Shown: one piece after another, positions 16,811 to 24,836 of the stretch
How the letters are laid out: each line of letters opens with the position of its first letter
Numbering within the stretch: position 1 is the stretch's first letter
Origin: Streptococcus mitis
GTDB taxonomy: Bacteria > Bacillota > Bacilli > Lactobacillales > Streptococcaceae
DNA: 64,000 nucleotides
Assembly: GCA_001914195.1 (NCBI GenBank)
Contig: MKYF01000016.1
Coordinates: 1-64,000, forward strand
Direction of reading: 5' to 3'
Notes under the pieces: generated by a model
What the model was told of the DNA's origin: nothing
What the model saw: only the letters and a program-made list of their open reading frames with translations
Database searches by the model: none
Position numbers and translations under genes: made by a program

Positions 16811-16859
16811 GTGTTATAAATATATAACACTTAAATTTTATGTTATAAATATATCACAT
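16811..16859 (-). promoter_or_regulatory. Twin palindromic operators upstream of the XRE operon
   Basis: gtgttataaatatataacac (16811-16830) is a near-perfect palindrome and atgttataaatatatcacat (16840-16859) is a variant of it, 29 bases apart centre to centre and so nearly three helical turns. They overlap any promoter for the membrane protein and regulator genes. Repression by the encoded XRE protein is inferred. Confidence 0.55.
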
Positions 16860-17397
16860 TTAAATTTAGAAAGCAAGAATTTATGTGCCAAGGTGGCAAT
16901 TATTTGAAAAAATTTTTTAATAAAAGCCCTCGCTAGTCAAACAATAAAGAATTCTTTGAAGCAATGCATCGGATTTGGTTTGGATAGTTTCGTTAATAAT
17001 ATTTGATGATAAAGAATTTTTGAAAAATCTAGATACTGTATGAATCTCTACTTTTTTTCTTAGACTGTTATAAAGTCTGTCAGAATAAGCTTTGTAGATG
17101 TAGAAGTTACTTTTTACAGAACTAAATTATTCCCCTATTTAGAATCTATTAATTCATATTTTATAAATTAATTAGTAGATATCGTTCTTAAAATCCTTGA
17201 TATTCGCTTGGGAACGGGCTTAGGATTTAGGAGCCAACATCCAAATCTCGTTCAGGCGATATGAAGGGTTTGAGTTGATGGTATTTATAAAATGTTTCTA
17301 AAATAGTATTCACCGATAGCCTCTTTCAAACATTTATTTCCTATTCTAACAAATTTCTAAATGGTTTAAGAATTTTATAGTCTGTCAAGTTTTTTTC
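16860..17397. other. Long non-coding gap upstream of rpsP
   Basis: About 540 bases with stops in all frames. The GC-richer patch 17200-17260 (cttgggaacgggcttaggat and following) looks like worn coding DNA, but I recognise no family. No RNA gene or repeat was identified apart from the rpsP promoter at the right end. Confidence 0.4.
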
Positions 17398-17454
17398 TTG
17401 ACACCTGCCAGAAATCTGCTATAATAGAACATGTGCTAAATAGCTCAGCTATTT
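17398..17454 (+). promoter_or_regulatory. rpsP promoter and leader hairpin
   Basis: TTGACA (17398-17403) and TATAAT (17420-17425) are 16 bases apart, a near-consensus sigma-70 promoter fit for ribosomal protein expression. The leader starts with a hairpin, aaatag and ctattt around ctcag (17438-17454). A regulatory role for the hairpin is speculation. Confidence 0.8.
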
Positions 17455-17489
17455 CACCGAAATAAAAAATAAGAAAAGAGACTTTAAAA

Positions 17490-17762
17490 ATGGCAGTTAA
17501 AATCCGTTTGACTCGTATGGGTTCTAAGAAAAAACCTTTCTACCGTATCAACGTAGCAGATTCACGTTCACCACGTGACGGACGTTTCATCGAAACAGTT
17601 GGAACTTACAACCCACTTGTTGCTGAAAACCAAGTGACTTTGAAAGAAGACCGCGTTCTTGCATGGTTGGCTGATGGAGCTCAACCTTCAGATACAGTTC
17701 GCAACATCCTTTCAAAAGAAGGTGTATTGAAAAAATTCCACGATTCTAAATTCTCAAAATAA
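17490..17762 (+). CDS. rpsP: 30S ribosomal protein S16
   Basis: A 90-residue protein, full family length, beginning MAVKIRLTRMGSKKKPFYRI and containing the S16 signature VADSRSPRDGRFIE. It helps assemble the 5' domain of 16S rRNA. It heads an operon with khpA (19 bases downstream), as in the pneumococcus. Confidence 0.97.
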   Translation: MAVKIRLTRMGSKKKPFYRINVADSRSPRDGRFIETVGTYNPLVAENQVTLKEDRVLAWLADGAQPSDTVRNILSKEGVLKKFHDSKFSK

Positions 17763-17781
17763 GTTTAAAGTAGGTTGACAG

Positions 17782-18021
17782 ATGGATACGATTGAAAATC
17801 TCATTATTGCGATTGTGAAACCCTTGATTTCACAACCAGATGCCTTAACTATCAAGATTGAAGATACACCAGAGTTTTTGGAATATCATTTGGATCTTGA
17901 TCAAAGCGATGTGGGTCGTGTAATCGGTCGTAAGGGTCGCACTATTTCTGCGATAAGAACGATTGCCTACTCTGTCCCAACTGAAGACAAAAAAGTAAGA
18001 ATCGTTATTGATGAAAAATAA
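17782..18021 (+). CDS. khpA: KH-domain RNA-binding protein KhpA
   Basis: A 79-residue single KH domain with the RNA-gripping GXXG loop as GRKG in VGRVIGRKGRTISAIRTI. In the pneumococcus KhpA pairs with KhpB (EloR/Jag) at midcell to control elongation and division through RNA binding. It shares the rpsP transcript. The tail after the stop (cagagcgggacgaatgtctcgctttttt) may form a terminator stem, agcgggac with gtctcgct. Confidence 0.92.
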   Translation: MDTIENLIIAIVKPLISQPDALTIKIEDTPEFLEYHLDLDQSDVGRVIGRKGRTISAIRTIAYSVPTEDKKVRIVIDEK

Positions 18022-18064
18022 GCAGAGCGGGACGAATGTCTCGCTTTTTTGCGAGGAGCAGGAT

Positions 18065-18487
18065 ATGAAATATTTAACGTTTAGACAATTACAAGACTAG
18101 TTATACTCAATGAAAATCAAAGAGCAAACTAGGAATCTAGCCGCAGGCTGTACTGGAGTACGGCAAGGTGAAGCTGACGTAGTTTGAAGAGATTTTCGAA
18201 GAGTATTACTCGAACATTACCAGTAGTCTTGAACTGAGGAAAGTCTCTTTATCAAGTTAGTAGAGGAAGTCGGAGAAGTAGCCGAGGTTTTGAATGGTCG
18301 TTCTGGTAGAAAAGAGGGAGTTCAAGATTCGAACGAGGAACTAGCAAAAGAACTGGCTGATATTATTCACTACACTGTCGCAATCGCCGCCATCAACCAT
18401 ATTGACCTAACTAGAACTATCTTTGAGAAAGACAAAACCGCAGCCGTTAACTACCAACATAAACATGATTTGGAAGGGAAAGTATAG
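18065..18487 (+). pseudogene. MazG-like nucleotide pyrophosphohydrolase gene split by a BOX element
   Basis: The start ATG 18065 reads MKYLTFRQLQD, typical of the family, then runs into the BOX sequence and stops. After the BOX the right-hand part reads TEESLFIKLVEEVGEVAEVL, NGRSG, then EELAKELADIIHYTVAIA, the MazG-type EEXXE and EXXD metal-binding pattern, and ends at 18487. The junction also changes frame. MazG-like proteins hydrolyse non-canonical NTPs. The insertion must abolish a full-length product; an internal TTG at 18290 would make only a fragment without the first metal helix. Confidence 0.8.
18103..18206 (+). repeat. BOX element, AC type, inside the MazG-like gene
   Basis: boxA plus boxC with ends atactc (18103) and gagtat (18206). 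It carries two or three changes in the conserved boxC core (ggtgaagctgacg), so it is an older copy than the others. Confidence 0.88.
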
Positions 18488-18567
18488 ATGTTGTCCCCTT
18501 CCTCCAACTTGAGAAAATCCCTGGAACGTGATAAAATAAAGGATAGAAATAGAGTACAGGAGACAAG

Positions 18568-19086
18568 ATGAACTACTTTAATGTTGGGAAAATCGTCAAT
18601 ACGCAGGGGTTGCAGGGTGAGATGCGAGTCTTGTCTGTGACGGATTTTGCAGAAGAACGGTTTAAAAAAGGGGCTGAGCTGGCTTTGTTTGATGAAAAAG
18701 ATCAGTTTGTCCAAACAGTGACTATCGCTAGCCACCGTAAACAGAAGAACTTTGACATTATTAAATTCAAAGATATGTACCATATAAACGCTATCGAAAA
18801 GTACAAGGGATACAGTCTCAAGGTTGCTGAGGAAGATTTGAATGACCTAGACGATGGTGAATTCTACTATCACGAGATTATCGGTTTGGAAGTCTATGAG
18901 GGTGATAACTTGATTGGAACCATCAAGGAAATCCTGCAACCAGGTGCCAACGATGTCTGGGTGGTCAAGCGAAAAGGCAAGCGTGATTTATTATTGCCTT
19001 ATATCCCACCAGTGGTTCTCAATGTTGATATTCCAAATAACCGCGTCGATGTGGAAATCTTAGAAGGGTTAGACGATGAAGATTGA
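18568..19086 (+). CDS. rimM: Ribosome maturation factor RimM
   Basis: A 172-residue 16S rRNA processing factor that binds S19 in the 30S head. The N-terminal RimM barrel starts NVGKIVNTQGLQGEMRVLS, and the PRC-barrel part carries EFYYHEIIGLEVY and the RKGKRDLLLPYIP stretch. ATG 18568 follows caggagacaag. Its 3' end overlaps trmD by 11 bases, the usual coupling of these two genes. Confidence 0.96.
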   Translation: MNYFNVGKIVNTQGLQGEMRVLSVTDFAEERFKKGAELALFDEKDQFVQTVTIASHRKQKNFDIIKFKDMYHINAIEKYKGYSLKVAEEDLNDLDDGEFYYHEIIGLEVYEGDNLIGTIKEILQPGANDVWVVKRKGKRDLLLPYIPPVVLNVDIPNNRVDVEILEGLDDED

Positions 19087-19795
19087 TATTTTAACCCTTT
19101 TTCCAGAGATGTTTTCTCCGCTAGAGCACTCAATTGTTGGAAAGGCTCGTGAAAAAGGGCTCTTGGATATCCAGTATCATAATTTTCGAGAAAATGCTGA
19201 AAAGGCCCGCCATGTCGACGATGAGCCCTACGGAGGCGGTCAGGGGATGCTGCTCCGAGTCCAACCTATTTTCGATGCCTTTGATGCTATTGAAAAGAAA
19301 AATCCTCGCGTCATCCTTCTCGATCCTGCAGGGAAACAGTTCGATCAGGCCTATGCTGAGGATTTAGCTCAAGAGGAAGAGCTAATCTTTATCTGTGGGC
19401 ACTACGAGGGTTATGATGAGCGCATTAAGACCTTGGTGACAGATGAGATCTCCCTGGGCGACTATGTCTTGACTGGTGGGGAATTGGCGGCTATGACCAT
19501 GATTGATGCTACGGTACGCCTGATTCCAGAAGTGATTGGCAAGGAGTCTAGCCACCAAGATGATAGTTTTTCTTCAGGCCTTCTTGAATACCCTCAGTAC
19601 ACACGTCCCTATGATTATCGAGGCATGGTTGTCCCAGATGTTCTGATGAGCGGGCACCATGAAAAGATTCGTCAGTGGCGCCTGTATGAGAGTTTAAAGA
19701 AAACCTACGAGCGCAGACCGGATTTGCTTGAAGATTATCAACTGACAGCAGAAGAAGAAAAAATGCTGGCAGAAATTAAAGAAAACAAAGAATAA
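19076..19795 (+). CDS. trmD: tRNA (guanine-N1)-methyltransferase TrmD
   Basis: A 239-residue SPOUT enzyme that makes m1G37 in tRNA and prevents frameshifting. The trefoil-knot SAM site is visible in FICGHYEGYDERI and in SLGDYVLTGGELA; the N-terminus MKIDILTLFPEMFSPLEHSI and DDEPYGGGQGML are standard. It overlaps rimM and is followed 11 bases on by an ATP-cone gene, so the three are probably co-transcribed. Confidence 0.96.
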   Translation: MKIDILTLFPEMFSPLEHSIVGKAREKGLLDIQYHNFRENAEKARHVDDEPYGGGQGMLLRVQPIFDAFDAIEKKNPRVILLDPAGKQFDQAYAEDLAQEEELIFICGHYEGYDERIKTLVTDEISLGDYVLTGGELAAMTMIDATVRLIPEVIGKESSHQDDSFSSGLLEYPQYTRPYDYRGMVVPDVLMSGHHEKIRQWRLYESLKKTYERRPDLLEDYQLTAEEEKMLAEIKENKE

Positions 19796-19806
19796 AGGAG
19801 AAACCT

Positions 19807-20145
19807 ATGCAAGTAATCAAACGTGATGGAGAAATTGCTGAATTTAATCCAGATAAGATTTACCAAGCTATCTTAAAGGCAGCCCAGACTGTCTATGTAT
19901 TGACAGATGATTTGCGTCAAAACCTTGCACAAGTCACTAAGAAAGTGGTTTTGGATTTGGAAGAGGCCAAGGTGGAACGTGCGACTATCAGTATGATTCA
20001 ATCTATGGTTGAACATCGTTTATTGGGTGCAGGTTACATTACCATTGCAGAACACTACATTTCCTATCGTCTACAACGTGACTTGGAAAGAAGTGGTTAT
20101 GGAGACCATATCGCTGTTCATTTACATTTTGAACAAATTCGCTAA
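19807..20145 (+). CDS. Free-standing ATP-cone domain protein
   Basis: A 112-residue protein that consists of one ATP-cone (about residues 2-95): QVIKRDGEIAEFNPDKIYQA, then the helical part ending IAEHYISYR. In class I and III ribonucleotide reductases and NrdR this domain senses ATP/dATP; here no catalytic or zinc domain is attached. The tail DLERSGYGDHIAVHLHFEQIR is unlike NrdD. Ribosome site aaaggagaaacct precedes the ATG. It may regulate a reductase in trans or another nucleotide-dependent process; its role is unknown. Confidence 0.8.
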   Translation: MQVIKRDGEIAEFNPDKIYQAILKAAQTVYVLTDDLRQNLAQVTKKVVLDLEEAKVERATISMIQSMVEHRLLGAGYITIAEHYISYRLQRDLERSGYGDHIAVHLHFEQIR

Positions 20146-20188
20146 GAAAAAGAGTGGGATGAAGCAACTACATCTCACTCTTTCTTAA
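20143..20188. terminator. Bidirectional terminator after the trmD operon
   Basis: Long complementary arms, taagaaaaagagtgggatg (20143-20161) and catctcactctttcttaa (20171-20188), with one bulge. The stem includes the last codons of the convergent 106-residue gene. Confidence 0.8.
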
Positions 20189-20495
20189 ATCTATTTTTTT
20201 GGGCTGTTTGGACAGTTGAAGGGACAAATCGCAGGCGTTGAATATCGCTTATGCGGATAATACGGGTCACATTTTTGGCAAAATTTTTCACGATAATTTG
20301 CTGTCCTTGCTGATCGTATTTGATGATGTTACCTGTAAAGCTTGTCTCAGACAAGATAAGGTGAACAGCGGTTTGTTTCTGGATAGCCTCTTCAATAGTG
20401 GCTGTAAGGGAGTTGCTTTCAGTCTGGTCTGGTTCTTCATGTCCATTTAAAAAGTCATGTATTTTACCTAGAACTTGCTGGAATTTATGTCTCAT
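20175..20495 (-). CDS. Conserved protein of unknown function (106 residues)
   Basis: Start ATG 20495 has a strong ribosome site (gaagggaggccaat). The N-terminal helix (MRHKFQQVLGKIHDFL) is followed by an acidic linker, then a beta-rich part (AVHLILSETSFTGNIIKYD, QQIIVKNFAKNVTRIIRISDI, LRFVP) that looks like a small SH3-like or Sm-like barrel, as in YolD-type proteins. The tail is basic. I do not recognise the family with confidence. It is a single-gene unit convergent with the ATP-cone gene. Confidence 0.65.
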   Translation of the reverse strand: MRHKFQQVLGKIHDFLNGHEEPDQTESNSLTATIEEAIQKQTAVHLILSETSFTGNIIKYDQQGQQIIVKNFAKNVTRIIRISDIQRLRFVPSTVQTAQKNRFKKE

Positions 20496-20593
20496 ATTGG
20501 CCTCCCTTCTTTTATATCAATATTATATAAAATTTTCCTAAAATCTACAAGATTTTACGAATAATCAGATGAAAGCTAAAAAAGGAGAAGAAA

Positions 20594-20809
20594 ATGGCAG
20601 AATTTACATTTGAAATCGAAGAGCACTTGTTGACTCTTTCTGAAAACGAAAAAGGTTGGACCAAGGAAATCAACCGTGTGAGCTTTAATGGTGCCCCTGC
20701 AAAGTTTGATATTCGTGCTTGGAGTCCAGATCATACTAAAATGGGCAAAGGGATTACTCTCTCCAATGAAGAATTTCAAACGATGGTGGATGCTTTTAAA
20801 GGAAACTAA
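20594..20809 (+). CDS. YdbC/PC4-like single-stranded-DNA-binding protein
   Basis: A 71-residue protein with the PC4/YdbC fold pattern: FTFEIEEHLLTLSENEKGWTK as the curved strand pair, KFDIRAWSPDHTKMGKGITL as the third strand and EFQTMVDAF as the C-terminal helix. The lactococcal YdbC homologue binds single-stranded nucleic acid as a dimer. Ribosome site aaaaaggagaagaaa. It is a single gene with its own terminator; the function in streptococci is unproved. Confidence 0.8.
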   Translation: MAEFTFEIEEHLLTLSENEKGWTKEINRVSFNGAPAKFDIRAWSPDHTKMGKGITLSNEEFQTMVDAFKGN

Positions 20810-20825
20810 GTTTTTAAAATGAAAG

Positions 20826-20862
20826 AAAAGGATATTGAGTCATGGCAACTCGATATCCTTTT
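20826..20862. terminator. Terminator shared by the YdbC-like gene and bioY
   Basis: Arms aaaaggatattgagt (20826-20840) and actcgatatcctttt (20848-20862), one mismatch, loop of seven, with T tract on the plus strand. Confidence 0.85.
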
Positions 20863-21399
20863 TTAGTTAGCAAAGTAAGCCTGATTTTTAAGGCGTTGAA
20901 GTAGTGGACGGCTAATAATACTAATAGCAATAATTTTACCAAGATCTGGGATGATAAAGGGAAATACCCCCACAACAAGAGCTTTTTCAAATGCCATTCC
21001 AGCTAGGAAATGCAAGCTAAGAATCCCTCCGACAAAGACAAGGGCATCACCCAAGAGGTTTGCAAGAAAAATGTGGACAATCCCACTCTTGCTGTTGGTT
21101 AGAGAGGAAGTAAGTCCAGAGTAAACGAGATAAAACCAAAGATAGCCTGCAGTGGGGCCAACTAAAGCCTGAAATCCTGCTCCACCTCCTGCAAAGACAG
21201 GGAGACCGATGGCACCTAGAAGAAGATAGAGTCCAACAGAAAGTACAGCCTCTCTCGGTCTAAAGACAGTAGCAATCAAGCCGATTGAAAAGTTTTGCAG
21301 AGTGAAGGGAACAGGTCCAATTGGAAGACTGATTTGTGCTAAAACAGCAATGAGAGCAGCCCCAATAGCAGGGATAGCATAAACGTGAGCTTTTTTCAA
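20863..21399 (-). CDS. bioY: Biotin transporter substrate-binding subunit BioY
   Basis: A 178-residue ECF-type S component with about six membrane helices. The start is TTG 21399 with gaggttaactatt upstream. BioY features include PIGPVPFTLQNF in the first loop, REAVLSVGLYLLLGAIGLPVFAGG (here shown in part) with the GLPVFAGG-type glycine-rich segment, GPTAGYLWFY, and the C-terminal IIPDLGKII. Biotin uptake needs the shared EcfAA'T module, which is not in this window. It is monocistronic. Confidence 0.93.
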   Translation of the reverse strand: MKKAHVYAIPAIGAALIAVLAQISLPIGPVPFTLQNFSIGLIATVFRPREAVLSVGLYLLLGAIGLPVFAGGGAGFQALVGPTAGYLWFYLVYSGLTSSLTNSKSGIVHIFLANLLGDALVFVGGILSLHFLAGMAFEKALVVGVFPFIIPDLGKIIAISIISRPLLQRLKNQAYFAN

Positions 21400-21604
21400 A
21401 ATAGTTAACCTCTTTTCTAATGTATAGTAACAATTATACTCGTAGGAGAAATATTGTCAACCGATTTTTAAGAACAAGGTAACAAATACTGTAACAGCCG
21501 ATTTGATTGACAAGAGAAATTTGATAATTGTTTTTTATCGATTTGTAAATCAGTTTTATATATAGATAATCCCATTTTATACATAAAAAATATACTATAA
21601 ATAC

Positions 21605-21633
21605 TTGACAAACTAAAAAATAAGTATTACAAT
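21605..21633 (+). promoter_or_regulatory. Promoter of the bacteriocin locus
   Basis: TTGACA (21605-21610) and TACAAT (21628-21633) are 17 bases apart, about 55 bases before a short leader frame and 200 before the bacteriocin gene. It is near consensus, so basal expression should be substantial. Confidence 0.65.
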
Positions 21634-21688
21634 CACAAATATAAACGGATACATCTAGATATGTTCAATTTTAAAAGGAGGGGTAGTT

Positions 21689-21730
21689 ATGAGATATTTT
21701 AACGACTCTAGATACCGTAACGGTGATTAA
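21689..21730 (+). CDS. Possible 13-residue leader peptide
   Basis: A very strong ribosome site, aaaaggaggggtagtt, precedes ATG 21689, which encodes MRYFNDSRYRNGD and stops at 21730. The end of the frame overlaps an 11-base palindrome accgtaacggt. No known peptide family fits. It could be a regulatory leader peptide for the bacteriocin gene 100 bases downstream, or the stub of a deleted gene. Confidence 0.35.
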   Translation: MRYFNDSRYRNGD

Positions 21731-21830
21731 AAACCTAAATATAATCAATTCATGTTAAAGTAATATGGAGGGACTAAAAAGGGACTATTATTTAATCTTC
21801 ATCAAATATTTAACTTCAAGGAGAAGTAAA

Positions 21831-22168
21831 ATGAAAAAAGAATTAACAAGAAAGCATCTGTTTTTCTAGTCGCAAGTGTTTTAAGTTTTGGATTTGCTAC
21901 TACAGCTAGTGTCGTTAACGCAGTAACGGCACACCCTGCTCCGAGTCCCATTATTGATGTATGGGAATATGGTGTAAATGATAACTCTGGTTATTCGAAT
22001 TACTTTGTTAGTTCTCCAGATAATATTGGTTCAAAATCTTCAGTAACGAATTTTTGGGGAACAGTTAAAGCTCAGGATAAACAAGATTATGGATGGGCAT
22101 ATTCAAGTGCTACAAAATCTTGGAGCGATGTTCGATTAAATGCATATTGGGATTATTATAGATTTTAA
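21831..22168 (+). pseudogene. Lactococcin-972-type bacteriocin gene, out of frame
   Basis: A strong ribosome site (caaggagaagtaaa) leads to ATG 21831, but after an A6 run (21834-21839) the frame hits TAG 13 codons in. Shifting by one base gives a continuous 110-residue product: KKASVFLVASVLSFGFATTA signal peptide, likely cleavage after VVNA or at TA-HPAPS, then a mature part rich in Trp, Tyr and Ser (VWEYGV, NFWGTVKAQ, YGWAYSSATKSWSDVRLNAYWDYY) like lactococcin 972 and the pneumococcal streptococcins. One A seems lost from an original A7. No alternative start exists in the productive frame. Slippage could restore some product. Confidence 0.8.
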
Positions 22169-22184
22169 AAATAATTTATGAAAA

Positions 22185-22216
22185 CAAGAGACCCAATTAT
22201 AAAATAGGGTCTCTTG
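22185..22216 (+). terminator. Hairpin between the bacteriocin gene and its partner genes
   Basis: Arms caagagaccc (22185-22194) and gggtctcttg (22207-22216), 12-base loop, followed by taatatgg rather than a T tract. Probably a partial terminator that lowers expression of the downstream genes relative to the bacteriocin. Confidence 0.6.
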
Positions 22217-22233
22217 TAATATGGTAATTGCTT

Positions 22234-24216
22234 ATGAAATTAAAATTATGTATCATTGGATTCTTCTTCTGTTTGATTGCTGCAATTGGTTGGGTCACTA
22301 TTAGCGATACAGAAATGCCCATACCTTTACCAATTGATGGTGCTTTTTCTATTCAAGGAAAAAGCAATCTTTCAAATAACGAAATATACGAAATGGTTCG
22401 TGATTTATCAAAATCGGAAAAGGTTACCATTTACAAGCCCATCGTTCAGAGTTCGGGTCAGTTGAGGTATGTAAATTTTGATGATGTAAATAATGAACAA
22501 TTAAAGTCAACACCAATAATAGGGATGTATTACACCCTTGGGAAAATGGATATAGATAGTTTGAAACCACTTACGATGACGGGGTTGCAAACAGTATATA
22601 TGGCTTATCCTTGGTATATAGGAGGAATCTTACAATTTACTGGAACTTTAAGAATACTGTTAATGGGTTCAATTTACTTAACTTTATTAGTTGTGTTATT
22701 TGTTGTTAGAACGAAGCAGATTAAAGAAGGAGTGATACGACGTTCTTTGGGATTGCCTGTATACGATCTAAGAAGAGATTATGGTATTTCTCTTATTTTT
22801 GAACTGATTATGATGGCTTTATTGATGATTTCTTACAGTTCTTTTTTGGGAAATGGTTTCTTCACCTATAGTTCTAAGTTATTTTTCTCTCTGATTTTAA
22901 CGAATTTTATACTATTTCAAATCATTGATCTCATCACCTTTGTTTTATTTTGGTTGACGATTCAGGTTGAAAAGCCTATTGAAATTATTAAAAACAAGGC
23001 AAAAAATAAACTTATTTTTGTCGTATGGCTTGCCATTATTTCGATTATTATCCTTATCTCAGGAGTTTTTTTACAAGAAACAAAGAGTAGTCAATCCAGT
23101 ATTAACATTCAGATACAGAATTTAGTACCATGGGACACAGTAAAAGACTGGAGAAGGATTGAGTTCCTTGGAATTGAAAGTAACTCTACTAAAAATGGAG
23201 AAGTTAATGATTCGGATGGTCAGTATCTACAGATAGCTGCTTCCTTAAAAAACTTAGATTATTTATATATAGATCGATCCTCAGCATATGTTCCAGATTT
23301 CATGAAAACTTCACATGTTATGGAAAATTTTTCTAAACAATTAGAAAATGACGGAATAACGAATCCAGAAATAAATAAAGAGTTGATTTATATCAATCAA
23401 ACAGGTGCTAACCTACAAAATAAAGTGAATGGAACAAACTATCATCTTTTAGATAATAAGATAGCAACCATTTATATTCCTGAGAAATGGAAAGAAAATC
23501 AGAAATCTATTGAGAATACAGTTGTAGCAGAACAATTTATTGGAACAAACTATACAAAAGAAGAAATTGCAGTACAAATAATTCCTGATGGTGATAAAAT
23601 TTTTTATTTCAATGAAGATGCTGATGATAATCATAAAATGAAAGAGCTTTTACCAATGGCAAGTGTAGCAGATAGCACAGATAACATTGTTGTTGTGTTA
23701 GATACGGACAAAATGATTGAAAACAACAAGTTTTCTTTGGCTAGTAATATAACAACTAAGTCTCTTTTTAGTCCTGAGGCGGTAAATAAAATAAATGAAA
23801 TGGCTACCCAGTTGAATGTTTCAATGAATCCAGTAGATGTTTACCAAATTGTGAAATTAAAGATCCAGTCCTTAGAGCACCAAATTCTACTTTCACAAAT
23901 TTTGCAGAAGATAATTTACAGTATTGTCTTTATACTCATTTATCAATATGTCCAACTTTATATTACCCTAAAACAGAATGAATATGTGAAGAAAATCATT
24001 TTAGGTCTGTCAAAAACATATATAGCAATTTCAAGTCTCAAGTATTTTATGATGACTATTACAATCGTTATCCTATTTACATTTCTTATGACAGGTCAAA
24101 TAGAGTTGCTATATATTGGTCTTGCTTCTCTGCTCGTTTTGATGTTGTCAATAATCATGAGTTTTAGAAAATTATCTGAAAGCTACACTAAAATTTTAAA
24201 AGGAGATGAAACATGA
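22234..24216 (+). CDS. DUF1430 bacteriocin-associated membrane protein
   Basis: A 660-residue protein starting at ATG 22234; the frame extends to a TTG two codons earlier. There is an N-terminal span (LKLCIIGFFFCLIAAIG), three or four spans between about 135 and 280, a large extracytoplasmic domain (about 290-560) and further spans near 570-590 and 600-645, ending in a FtsX-like region. This is the layout of the permease that accompanies lactococcin-972-type bacteriocins. With the next ATPase it forms the immunity/export ABC transporter. The region has lower GC than its housekeeping neighbours, consistent with an acquired module. Confidence 0.82.
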   Translation: MKLKLCIIGFFFCLIAAIGWVTISDTEMPIPLPIDGAFSIQGKSNLSNNEIYEMVRDLSKSEKVTIYKPIVQSSGQLRYVNFDDVNNEQLKSTPIIGMYYTLGKMDIDSLKPLTMTGLQTVYMAYPWYIGGILQFTGTLRILLMGSIYLTLLVVLFVVRTKQIKEGVIRRSLGLPVYDLRRDYGISLIFELIMMALLMISYSSFLGNGFFTYSSKLFFSLILTNFILFQIIDLITFVLFWLTIQVEKPIEIIKNKAKNKLIFVVWLAIISIIILISGVFLQETKSSQSSINIQIQNLVPWDTVKDWRRIEFLGIESNSTKNGEVNDSDGQYLQIAASLKNLDYLYIDRSSAYVPDFMKTSHVMENFSKQLENDGITNPEINKELIYINQTGANLQNKVNGTNYHLLDNKIATIYIPEKWKENQKSIENTVVAEQFIGTNYTKEEIAVQIIPDGDKIFYFNEDADDNHKMKELLPMASVADSTDNIVVVLDTDKMIENNKFSLASNITTKSLFSPEAVNKINEMATQLNVSMNPVDVYQIVKLKIQSLEHQILLSQILQKIIYSIVFILIYQYVQLYITLKQNEYVKKIILGLSKTYIAISSLKYFMMTITIVILFTFLMTGQIELLYIGLASLLVLMLSIIMSFRKLSESYTKILKGDET

Positions 24217-24836
24217 CAATTGACCTTTTGAACGTTTCAAAAAGTTTCGGCTCAAAAAAGATCTTTACAGACTTAAATTTAAAATTTGAATCTGGAAAAA
24301 GTTATGCATTGATTGGAGGTTCTGGCTCTGGTAAAAGTACCCTTCTTAATATTATAGGAAGATTAGAAAAAATTGACAGTGGGAATGTTTTAGTTGATAA
24401 ACAAGATATTTGGAAGATAAAAGAAAGAACTTTTTTTAAAAATACTGTTGGATATGTATTTCAGAATTATTCTTTAATAGATAACAAAACAGTATATGAT
24501 AATTTGAAACTTATCACTAAAGACAAAAAAACAATAACTGATGTACTTGAAAAAGTAGGACTGTCAAGTGACTATTTACATCAAAAAATATATGAATTGT
24601 CTGGAGGGCAGGCTCAACGTGTAGCTATTGCCAGAATGTTAATGAAACCACGTAAAATTATCTTAGCAGATGAGCCTACAGGAGCTTTAGATGGTGAGAT
24701 TGGAAAAGAAATTATTCGTTTATTATTGAATGAAAGAGATGAAGATAAATATGTCATTATAGCGACGCATGATCCAGCTGTCTATAACGAAGTTGATGTG
24801 ATCATTGATATGAAAGATATAGGGGATAATGTATGA
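24213..24836 (+). CDS. ABC transporter ATPase of the lactococcin-972-type locus
   Basis: A 207-residue ATPase with Walker A GGSGSGKST (about 33), Q loop FQNYSLIDNKTVYDNL, signature LSGGQAQRVAIARM, Walker B IILADEPTGALD and H loop ATHDP. It resembles the LolD/MacB group used with DUF1430 proteins. The start overlaps the permease stop (ATGA), and the stop overlaps the next start, so the three genes are translationally coupled. Probably exports or expels the bacteriocin for self-protection. Confidence 0.88.
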   Translation: MTIDLLNVSKSFGSKKIFTDLNLKFESGKSYALIGGSGSGKSTLLNIIGRLEKIDSGNVLVDKQDIWKIKERTFFKNTVGYVFQNYSLIDNKTVYDNLKLITKDKKTITDVLEKVGLSSDYLHQKIYELSGGQAQRVAIARMLMKPRKIILADEPTGALDGEIGKEIIRLLLNERDEDKYVIIATHDPAVYNEVDVIIDMKDIGDNV

